Source of the DNA: Diplolepis rosae | Lineage: Eukaryota; Arthropoda; Insecta; Hymenoptera; Diplolepididae | Direction: 5' to 3' | Assembly (NCBI GenBank): GCA_030998225.1 | Contig: JAPYXD010000466.1 | Span: 7,667,001 to 7,731,000 of the forward strand | DNA length: 64,000 nt | Shown here: one piece after another, positions 31,293 through 43,200 of the stretch | Position numbering within the stretch: position 1 is the stretch's first letter | How the letters are laid out: the number at the start of each line of letters is the position of its first letter | Notes under the pieces: model-generated | What the model saw: only the letters and a program-made list of their open reading frames with translations | The model's database searches: none | Told to the model about the DNA's origin: nothing | Made by a program: the position numbers and the translations under genes

Positions 31293-34200
31293 GTATTTTT
31301 AATTTTTAATTAAATAACATTATGATAAAACGTAAGAAAGTACTTAACTATTACATAATTGTAATGTAACAGAATATAACATGCTTCTGTAAAAATTTAA
31401 TAGCAAAATGAACACAATATTTTTGAAAGCCAACGATTTTCGTGGAACTTTGTACTCCAAGGTTCTTGAGGTCGCTGATTAGGAATTTGACATCATTTTT
31501 TCGGAATTCAAAATGGCGGATCCAATATGGTGGACATGAAATTTTGGAAACTCCACGATTTTCGCATGACTCTGTACTCGGGGGTTTTGGGGTCGCTGAT
31601 TACGAATTTCAAATTGGATTTTCTAAATTTCACAGACTTCGAGTTGATTTTGATGAGATATTCTGTGTGTTTCCCGTTTCCCCTAATCTTTTTTCATGTA
31701 GCTCTTAGAAATAGATACTGCAAATTATTTTGTTCCAACTTTATTCTTGCTATCTACGGTAGCATTGTATATCACGGGAGCATTCACAATTCTCTCATAA
31801 CTTCTTCTTCTCGTCCTGCATCTGAACCCGAGTTATTGGAGTTAGAATCTTTTAGATTTGGTGCACTTACTCTTTTATTAAAATTATATTCTGATACATC
31901 CACTTTGTACTTCACGTGGGAAGGTACAGAACGCTTTTTCCGTTACTGTGATATGGCTCTGAGAATGACAACTACTAACTGAATCTCCCAGGAACTTAAT
32001 ATTATATATATTGTGGGTAGTCACTATTCGAAAAATAATTGGATTATAATGCCTGATCCATCTATGAACAAATGAATAGCTCCCCAGGCAACGTCGGGTC
32101 GTTTATTTTGGATCTTCACTTGTTTCATGCACTATATCCAGATCTAGTTGTAAAAGACACTGTCAACATTCCGTTGTGAATTGATTGAAAGAGTTTTGAT
32201 ATCAAGTTCCTGGAAAATTCACTTATTTATTCTTACTACCATCACCATGTCGCAAACCAAACGAAAAAGACATTCTGTTCCTACCCAAGTGCGGTACGAG
32301 GTGGATACATCAAAAAATGATTTCGATGAAATAATTACGTTGCCAAATCCAGATGATTCTGGCACCCCGAAGGAGACAGATTTCTACCACGTCCACTTCG
32401 TTGTCTCTGGGTTATGCTGAGCGTAGAATGGCTGAATCGTGAACAGAGACCTCAGAAACATCCCAGCACAGAATTTTAATGAATAACTAAGATCCTTCAG
32501 CCCGTTAATTTTAATCAAGCAGAAAATTGGGCAAAGTATGTTCTTATGAATAAAATAGTCCCATTTGATAATTAAACATTTAGAGAATTTGAATAGAAAT
32601 AATAATATTTTTTAAAAAAAAGCTTCTAGTTTTCAATTGGAGAACAATTTTTAATTTATTCAATCATGAATTATTTTAACTTCTCGAATAAAATTCATTC
32701 AAATGGCGCTCTCATGCCATATAGTTTTCGATATGTAAAATACGTGACGTCAAAAAATCAAGACGTAAAATACATAGTTATCGACGTGTCGAAAACCATT
32801 TAAGTTACGTGACGTATGTTACGGACACAACCCTGATAGTAGGTACGCTGAAGCAGCAATTCTAACAGTCTCCGCTAGGCACGCAGTGCGAGCCTGCCCG
32901 CAGCAAACCCGAATCCGTCGGCCTATAACCACGCATACTAAACCTTGCAAAGGCATTTCGTTCGGACTCTCATTTCGCACTCTCAGTTCGCACCTACCAC
33001 CCTCCGAGAAGAAGTAGCCAAAGGGCCATCTACGAAGGAGAACAAAAAGTGGTGAATATTTTTGCTAAGTGATTCTGGGTACGCTGTCTAGGCTGTAGAA
33101 CATTTATTAATTTTTTTAATTGTTTGAATTTTGCATTACTCTTTGGGTACACTGCACTAGGCTCCAGAAAGTAATTAAATTGCAAAAAATTTTTGGGTAT
33201 GCCATCCAGGCTCCCATAGATATATTGTCTTGTCTTGCATCTCTTTCTGGGTACGCCATCCAGGCTCCAATAGATAGCTTGCTTTTACTTATATTTTTAG
33301 CATCTCATTCTGGGTACGCTACACCAGGCTCCAGTACGAGAAGTTCTCTCTGTCAACCAAGTGCATCGTCATATACATTTATTCTCTTAATTTATCTTTT
33401 AGTGATAGAAGCGCCATCTATATTTAATATTGGTTTTTTTCTGGGTTTTAGTAGTTTTCTTGAAAAACCATTCTCTTTTCTATGGCAAAACAGTATCGCA
33501 TTTTTCTGTAATTTTAGTTTTGAAAATGTTGGTGTATTAACCACATAATAAAAATTGATTACATACAGAATGAAAAGAATTTCCGGAAAATAGTTTTAAA
33601 ATGTACAAACACATATATTTATAATCAGAGATTGACCTGACAAGCTCTAATCTAAGGTAACTTGAATGATCAGGAAAACCTGATTTCTGCAATAAAGATA
33701 AAGAGAATTTTGCATAAATAAAGATTTCCTGATCATTCAAGTCACGTTAGATTAGTTCTTGTTATAAGTTAAGGGTAAAGTTATTGATTATTGGCCATTT
33801 CTATATCACATAAATAAGTTTTTGCCAATCAGATAAGTTACGTTAGATTACTGCGTTGGAGGTTAGGGAAGACGTTGGTTATTTCTTTATCGCATACATT
33901 AATTTTTTCCGATCAGTTACATTACGTTTGATTAGTGCTTGTTAGGTTACGGAAAAATTATGGAGTTTCGCTATTTCTTTACAGAAGTTCTCGATTATCG
34001 TCATAAGATTCGATTAAACATTATAAATATAATATTTTCCAATTTTTTTGAACAGGATAGATAGAAGTTTGAAAAAAAAAGACTGATGACCTACATTTCA
34101 TTCTAATCTATAGAAATAAGCGACATTCACAATATTTCGAATTGATTTTTGAAAACACCACTAAAAACCAAAATTTAAATCTTGGCATATTTTTTTACAT

Positions 34201-37200
34201 TATGTTATAGAAGCAACGTTAATTTATTGCTCATATGTCCGAGTCTTGACAGTATGGTAAGGGTCTGACGTTCACTGACGTAACTTGAGCGATACCCTAT
34301 TGAAAAACTTGACGTTAAAAATGACGTAAAAATTGCGTAAGAAACGACGTCAAAAATGACGTAAAAAACGACGTCAAGAATTGGGATAGTTTTTTACGTC
34401 ATTTTTTACGTCAAGTTTTTCAATAGGGTATCGGCTAATTTCGCTCGAATTTTCACTGAATTCGAGCGATTTCGCATAATGATAGCTAAGATTTTGCGGA
34501 TCATCAACGATTTCCTCCGTTAAACAACAGATAGGAGCGATGTCTTTAAACTTTTCATAACTCTTACGAACGCATACAGAAACTGTCGATTTTACATAAG
34601 AATGCGATTATCGCGTTTTCCATTCTATTAACAGATTTCGTGCGTATTTTACTTAGATTTTCAGTGTTTTAAACGCTGAATTTTCGAGTGAAATGCACTA
34701 GCTAATCATAATTATACTGTGAATTATTTTGCATGTTATATTTATACATAATTGTAACTGTAATGCATAACGGTTATCGTTGAATATTCTGATACTATTA
34801 CATAACTAAATTCTGGCTCATTTTGCTGCGGCTTTGTTGTAATTTTATTCTATAACCTACAGTTATGAACTTTAGCTGTAACTGCACAGACGAAAATGGA
34901 TAATCACCGATAGCATCTAAATATTACACTTGATTGTATTTAACAGTGAATTATGTGATAGCCATCTCGGATATTCAGATGTCGTATCTGAGGATATTGA
35001 AAAGATTATATTAGCTGGTAATATCTAAAGTATTACATTTGAGTATACAAAATTTAATATAAGTTCAGTCATACATAAATCAGAGTCTTAATTAATTTGC
35101 ATTAAAAAAGAAATAAGAGAATAAATTATAACACAGAATGGTGGTACCAGTCTTCGACCATGCATCTTAGTTCGGTCATCGCTTTTTAAAAATCTCTATT
35201 TAGAAAAATTTTGCCTTTCGTAAATTGTGAAAAACAGGTTAGAAAGAAAATAACAAATTATTTTATATAGTTCAACTTTTAAAACAATTGAGCAATTTAA
35301 TTAAGAGAAATAAATGTTTTGTCCGAACACTGGTACGTGGTTGGAAACTGATGCTCTTACCCTATGAAATAAATAAGAGATGAGAAAAAAAGAACCTAAT
35401 ACTTCCTTAAATTAAATGAAAATGTGATAAGATCCCTTTGCATACATTTCCAATAGGATTACAATACCACCCAGGTGCGAATTTCGGTCGGCTGCCAGAG
35501 TTGGACCATCGGGCCACGGTTGGCCCTACTCTGGCGACCAAGGTTTGGTGACCATAGTTGGGCCAACTGTGGTAGTTTCGGTTTTACCAACTTTGGCAGC
35601 CAACACCGGCAAACGAAGATGTGCCCGACCGTCGGCTCAACTATGGCCCAGACTCGAACCAATTGTCGGGCAAACTTTGGCGAATTGCTTTAGATGTCCG
35701 TGACACTTCAGTCGGCCCACCTCTGGGCCACGGTTAAACCAATCGTCGGCATATTAATAACTAGATTCCGTTGCCATTGCACGACCAACTGTCGGCCCAA
35801 CTATGGCCCAGACTCGAACCGACTGTCGGGCCAACCTTGGCAAATTACCTTAGATGACCGTGATAGTTCGGTCGGCCCACCTCTAGGCCATGGTTTAACC
35901 AATCGAATGCGAAAATTGCCTTATTTAAAAAAAAATCTTGACATTAAAATGTAAAAAGTTGTATACTATGTAAATTATACTGTTTTATAGAAATTTAATT
36001 CAGTAATTGAAAGTGTAAAAATTTTAAACCCATAACTGATTAAAATACCTGAAACAAAAAGATAGCTCATTAACAGGGTACAGACCCATCTTATACGGCC
36101 TTTGCAGCAGTAGCTTATAAGCGACATTTTTTTCGGAATATGGTAAGCGAGAATAGCCGAGAGGCTTTAGTCGTTAGGAATGCGTTTAGTTATCTAGATA
36201 ATATAGAGGTAGGTTAGAGGGTTCGAATCCAAAAGCGAATATAAAATTTTTAATTCAAGCGTGCGATTACAAATAATGTATCAATAATGTACTAATAATG
36301 TACTAATTTAATAATGTACCTTATCAGGGCCTGCTAGTGCCCTGATTTCATTTTCTACACGTGTACAAGCATATTTTGACCTAGGACGGCCCATCTCCGG
36401 CACCCGGCATCGGGCCAACTGTTCACGCCAATGGACGGATAGCGTTATCATTTCACTAGTTGGCCCGACCTCTGGCTAACAAGGTTGGACCAACTTTAAC
36501 AAGGTTGGCCCAACCGTGGGTCGACGGTCAATTCGCACCTGGGCACCAGTGTTCGATAAAATAAAGTTAGCTTTTTATGCAAGTGAAAATACCTAATGTT
36601 GCCGTTGAATATCTGAGATTATAGAAAACGAATAATAAATATTGCTCTCCGGTAATATCTTGTACATTGACATTTTTTTTAGATATAATGTGGTAATATC
36701 CAGATACTATCAATGACTATTCATATTTTCAGTATCTGCATTTTAATATCTAATAGTTTTTTGCGTGTGCTGTTACAGAACAATATCCCAGTTTTGTTCA
36801 ATAATGCAATCATTTTATTGCATATAGCACATTCCTCAATGGTAGATAATACATACAAATTCAGATAAAAAAATAATTATTATCAAATGACTTTTTTCAG
36901 CAATAAACATGTCACTTAATGCAGATTACATGTGTATGCATAATTTATTGAAAGCTCACGCTAAAGCTTACCACATATATGACGAAGAATTTCGTCCGAC
37001 TCAGAATGGCCAAATTGGAATTGTTATTCCATGTCCATACAACTATGATATGAATAAAGTGGACAATACGTGGTCTGATATAGCGTTTGAATATTCTTGT
37101 GGATGGATGGCAAATCCTATTTTCTCCAAAGAAGGTGATTATCCAAAAATCATGAGAGAAAGAATCGACGAGAATAGCAGAATTCAAAACTGGCCTAGAT

Positions 37201-40200
37201 CTAGATTGCCAGTTTTTACGCAAGGCGAAATTGAATATATTAGGCAAGTACTTTTTTTTTAAAACGTGAATTCTTGCTACTGGATATGCATTGAGCTATT
37301 CAAGAGTTACATTTCATGGAGTCCGACACTTGATTTCATGACAAATGTACGAGTTATGTAACGCTTCTTTGTAGATCCACAACATTTATGTTGATATCAG
37401 AAAGAAATAACATTAGTTGAAATAATGTTTGTTCATTTCTTTGGCATAGAGTCAGTTTCTTCTTATTTTCATTGATTAAAATTATTATTACATTTAAAAA
37501 TGCGCAAAAAGAAAGAAAGGCAAACGTTTCGGCCACATATGGGGGCCCTCTTCAGTGCCATAAATTCAAAGATTAATTCAAAATTTATGTAAAGAATTAC
37601 AATATAGAAGATAATCAAAAAAGAATTATAATAAAAATTAAAAACTTATCACATAGCTTGCAATTCAAAATGAAGTAGTCCAGTATGCAGCATCACGAAT
37701 TGAAAAATTACGTGAAGTTCACTATGAATAAAAAACCGGATAAATCAAAAACATAACAAATTTTGCACACGAAACGACCGGAATTATTTCAAAAAATGTT
37801 TATTATTAATGAATGATGCCAAATTGGTTCACAATGGCAAAACGCGAACAAGTTTTACATTAATGAGAACTTCTCGTGAAGACTTTAATACCGGCGTCTC
37901 TCACAGAATGATCTGAACTGTTTTAAAAACCGACTCGGGACATGTGGCTTTGCTGACCGAAAATTTTTCTCCTATAAGCAATCCTGAGAGGTTCTTTTCC
38001 TCCTTGAAGAAGACTATTGTCCTGTACTTAGTTAAGAAATTCGAGACTTTTATGATGATTTTCACGAGTGGACGAAGGCGTTTATTTTTCAAGAAAACGA
38101 TTTTGTATATAGGCTTCACGGACAATCCATTTTACACTGAATTTGCAAGCAAGACGTTACATAAAGATAAAATATTATAATATTCATAGATGTAATTTTA
38201 CTACATATTTAAAAAATTTGAAAGTTGTTTATTTTCACATTCAGATTTATTCTGAGATGTTTTGGAAAAATGATAATAAATTTATCTTTAAAAATTAATT
38301 AAAATGCAACTTGAATATTCGTGATATTAATTATCACATTTGAATTTATTATTAAATTCAACTAGTTCTGAAAATGGTCAGAACTGTTAGATATTCTAAC
38401 TTTATAGTGAAAGTGCCATTTTTAAATTTCAAATTGACATGTTTGGTAACATGTCTATGCCAAAGAAATGAACAAACATTATATGAATTTGGGTCAATAC
38501 AATAATAGACATGTTACCAAACATGTCAATTTGAAATTTAAAAATGGCACTTTCACTATAAAGTTAGAATATCTAACAGTTCTGACCATTTTCAGAACTA
38601 GTTGAATTTAATAATAAATTCAAATGTGATAATTAATATCACGAATATTCAAGTTGCATTTTTATTAATTTTTAAAGATAAATTTATTATCATTTTTCCA
38701 AAACATCTCAGAATAAATCTGAATGTGAAAATAAACAACTTTCAATTTTTTTAAATATGGAGTAAAATTACATCTATGAATATTATAATATTTTATCTTT
38801 ATGTAACGTCTTGCTTGCAAATTCAGTGTAAAATGGATTGTCCGTGAAGCCTATATACAAAATCGTTTTCTTGAAAAATAAACGCCTTCGTACAGGACAA
38901 TAGTCTTCTTCAAGGAGGAAAAGAACCTCTCAGGATTGCTTATAGGAGAAAAATTTTCGGTCAGCAAAGCCACATGTCCCGAGTCGGTTTTTAAAACAGT
39001 TCAGATCATTCTGTGAGAGATGCCGGTATTAAAGTCTTCACGAGAAGTTTTCATTAATGTAAAACTTGTTCGCGTTTTGCCATTGTGAACCAATTTGGCA
39101 TCATTAATTAATAATAAACATTTTTTGAAAAAAATTCCGGTCGTTTCGTGTGCAAAATTTGTTATGTTTTTGATTTATCCGGTTTTTTATTCATAGTGAA
39201 CTTCACGTAATTTTTCAATTCGTGATGCTGCATACTGGACTACTTCATTTTGAATTGCAAGCTATGTGATAAGTTTTTAATTTTTATTATAATTCTTTTT
39301 TGATTATCTTCTATATTGTAATTCTTTACATAAATTTTGAATTAATCTTTGAATTTATGGCACTGAAGAGGGCCCCCATATGTGGCCGAAACGTTTGCCT
39401 TTCTTTCTTTTTGCGCATTTTTAAATGTAATAATAATTTTAATCAATGAAAATAAGAAGAAACTGACTCTATGCCAAAGAAATGAACAAACATTATATGA
39501 ATTTGGGTCAATACAATAATAGACATGTTACCAAACATGTCAATTTGAAATTTAAAAATGGCACTTTCACTATAAAGTTAGAATATCTAACAGTTCTGAC
39601 CATTTTCAGAACTAGTTGAATTTAATAATAAATTCAAATGTGATAATTAATATCACGAATATTCAAGTAGCATTTTAATTAATTTTTAAAGATAAATTTA
39701 TTATCATTTTTCCAAAACATCTCAGAATAAAACTGAATGTGAAAATAAACACCTTTCAATTTTTTTAAAGTTGGAGTAAAATTACATCTATGAATATTAT
39801 AATATTTTATCTTTATGTAACGTCTTGCTTGCAAATTCAGTGTAAAATGGATTGTCCGTGAAGCCTATATACAAAATCGTTTTCTTGAAAAATAAACGCC
39901 TTCGTCCACTCGTGAAAATCATCATAAAAGTCTCGAATTTCTTAACTAAGTACAGGACAATAGTCTTCTTCAAGGAGGAAAAGAACCTCTCAGGATTGCT
40001 TATAGGAGAAAAATTTTCGGTCAGCAAAGCCACATGTCCCGAGTCGGTTTTTAAAACAGTTCAGATCATTCTGTGAGAGACGCCGGTATTAAAGTCTTCA
40101 CGAGAAGTTTTCATTAATGTAAAACTTGTTCGCGTTTTGCCATTGTGAACCAATTTGGCATCATTCATTAATAATAAACATTTTTTGAAAAAAATTCCGG

Positions 40201-43200
40201 TCGTTTCGTGTGCAAAATTTGTTATGTTTTTGATTTATCCGGTTTTTTATTCATAGTGAACTTCACGTAATTTTTCAATTCGTGATGCTGCATACTGGAC
40301 TACTTCATTTTGAATTGCAAGCTATGTGATAAGTTTTTAATTTTTATTATAATTCTTTTTTGATTATCTTCTATATTGTAATTCTTTACATAAATTTTGA
40401 ATTAATCTTTGAATTTATGGCACTGAAGAGGGCCCCCATATGTGGCCGAAACGTTTGCCTTTCTTTCTTTTTGCGCATTTTTAAATGTAATAATAATTTT
40501 AATCAATGAAAATAAGAAGAAACTGACTCTATGCCAAAGAAATGAACAAACATTATATGAATTTGGGTCAATACAATAATAGACATGTTACCAAACATGT
40601 CAATTTGAAATTAGTTGAAATACTTTAAATCCCTTTCAGAGGAACAGCAGATTACTTTGCGTTGAATCATTACACATCATATATAGCTATGCCTATTGAT
40701 AAAAAAAATGATGGAGTCTGGTTTGAGGATAAAGGCTATTATTTAACAGTGGATTCTGCCTGGCCTGCATCTGCAAGTTCCTGGCTAAAGGTTGATTGAA
40801 TAATTCAAAGTGTAACCATGTTTGAAACATAAATGTTACATGTATGTTATGTATATGCAGACACATTCATTTCTTGTGGAATGAAAACATCCATTACTTT
40901 ATTGAATCATCATAAAGGGTTTTCCAATAGGGACATAACAATTTTATCTATGAATAAAACACAGAAATATTTGAGATATTGAGTTTAAATTTATTGTGGG
41001 TGTAGTGCAAGCATTACATTTTATGAATGAAATTCGATATCGGTCATATGACCACCACGAGCCCGTTTACAGCGGTCGATTCTTTGGACCCAATTTTCCA
41101 CCACTCTGGCACACATTTCGACCGGAACGTTGGCAATTTCGCGTTGTATGTTGTCTTTGAGGTCGTCTAAAGTTGCTAGCTTGTTGGCATAGACCAGTGA
41201 CTTGATATGGCCCCATAAAAAGAAATCCAATGGCGCTAGATCGCATGAACGAGGCGGCCATTCGACCGGATCATTTCTCGAGATAACACGTTCACCAAAT
41301 TTGCCTTTCAATAAATCGATTGTTCGGCGTTTCAAATGATCAAGTGGCTTTAGTTCTTGAGTCAATTTAATCTTGAAAGCATGTAGGCCAAGATCTTTTC
41401 GCATAATACGCCACAGTGTCGTCTTTTTGGCACCGGAATGTCCAATAGTGTAAATTTGGTCTCGAATTTATCCACTATAGCACGCACAGCCTGTCGGGTG
41501 GGACGATTATTACGGCCGAAAGTTGGAGCAAGCGCTCTTAAAGTTGCGACCACCAACTCAGAATTCCGGTAGTAATTTTTAATAATTTCCAAACGTTGCT
41601 GGTTCGTGAACTTTACCGTGATCAAAATATTGACTTTAACTAACGTATTGACATTGACAGTTCATTAAAAAAGTTTAAGGGTGCGTTCATATAAAGATAC
41701 GAAATTGTTATGTCTCTATTGGAAAACTCTTTAGTAGGATTGATAAGATATAACGAAAGTATATTACATAAAATTATTCTACTGTACTCTCCATATTATA
41801 TAACCATACTGTAACTGTGTTTCAATACTCCGAAAATGGTATTAAGGTTATTTAATCATTCACTGTATGTGGCGTGCAACGAAGAAACCCGGCGGAGAGC
41901 ACCAAAGACGAAATTTGAGTTTTTCGATGATTTTGAGAGACAGAAGCATGCTCTATCGAATGGCTTATGCACAAAGCTGTGCAATCAAAAGTGACCGAAA
42001 TCTAACGCATTTTACTTCGCGTTTATTTTTATTTTGAACGGACCCGACTCAGAGAAACGCGATTTTCTCGAAAAGTTAAAAGGTGCTGTTAGCCGGGTTT
42101 CTTCGTTGCACGCCACATATAACTATTTGTTGCGAAGATATCTTATCTTATATTTAAAGAATTTGAAAATCTTTCTCTGGAAAAAAAGACGCTTTCAAAT
42201 TTAAATTAAAAAATTTAAAGATTTTCAAATTCTTTAAATATTTAAATTCATTTGCATTATTTGCGATATAAGAGTTTGAAATTGTTTAGGAGGACACCTG
42301 TCGACAACGTATCTTATGTGATACGCAATTAGTGATCCTCCGATAATGTAGGCAGTGTCAAAATATTCAAACTCAACTAATTAATTTGATATCTTATCTT
42401 ATACCGAAATAAATGTGTTTGCATAAAAATGTAAATATTGATAAGAGTCATGATTAACTAATTGAAAGTTCTCTCTAGTAGAAGTCGTTTGCAAAAAATG
42501 TCTATGCTGTAAAAGATTTACAGATATAGTGTCAGATGAAATCCAATCATTTATTTATCAACTTTTCAAACAGATTTATTTTACAGGTGGTACCAGAAGG
42601 TTTTAGGAAAATTCTTCATAAAATAAAGAAAGAATATAATAATCCGCCAATTTATGTTACTGAAAATGGATTTTCAGACCATGGAGGCCTAAATGATTCT
42701 GGACGATTAAATTACTACTATTCGTATATGAAGGAAATGTTATTGGCTATACAAGAAGGATGTAATGTTAAGGGATATACAGTTTGGAGCATTATGGATA
42801 ATTTCGAGTGGAATCGAGGATATTCGTAAGTTCCTCAAGTATCACTTATACAAGAATTTTGGCTAGGCACCACGCCGCACAGTGGGACGAAATCAAATAA
42901 CGAGGTTCAAAATAACATTTAGAACGCAATTCTGAACCGATTTAAGAATTTTTGTTTAGAACGTTCAGGATTGAAACCTAAAGATATTGGTAAGAGTCGA
43001 TTTCTGGCTTTTCGTTTTATTTAAATGCCATTCTACTCGTAATTCAAGTAGCGACAAAAATGACGATGCAAGGTTAAATGTTATAAACGAATAAAATCAA
43101 CAAATAATTTTCATCAATAGATTGTTCATTTTCTAAGCATGTTTCTGCTCTGAAATTACTTTATTTCTTCGCCAGGATAATAACTGATAATAACAATTAC

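Larger units (their letters stand above)
37425..40609. mobile_element. Penelope-like (retrozyme-like) composite, three ~1-kb copies
   Basis: Copy 1 (37425-38456) is inverted relative to copy 2 (38457-39470), and copy 3 (39471-40530) follows copy 2 in direct orientation. A partial fourth start lies at 40531-40609. The repeat period is 1060 bp; copy 2 lacks ~46 bp. The whole is flanked by a 13-bp target duplication ATTAGTTGAAATA (37412-37424 and 40610-40622), so it came in as one unit. Inverted and tandem copies with target-primed duplications fit Penelope-like elements. Each copy has a CTGAAGA...GAAAC hammerhead-like core. There is no RT or GIY-YIG frame. Confidence 0.7.

Noticed and set aside
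33074..33340. CRISPR-like repeat/spacer impression
   Set aside because: Only five degenerate motifs with variable spacing in an insect intron; no cas genes.
35459..35954. Frames rich in Gly, Pro and Trp
   Set aside because: Produced by the GGCCCAACTATGG repeats of the TIR element.
36150..36245. Functional tRNA gene
   Set aside because: B box and A-box-like sequence are present, but no acceptor stem or plausible anticodon arm can be drawn; a repeat tail follows.
37901..38180. Overlapping 74- and 78-residue frames on opposite strands, repeated identically at 39797-40076
   Set aside because: They are the same DNA of the inverted ~1-kb copies read from both sides. Neither frame has a motif, and copy 2 has a deletion across them, so I do not call a protein.
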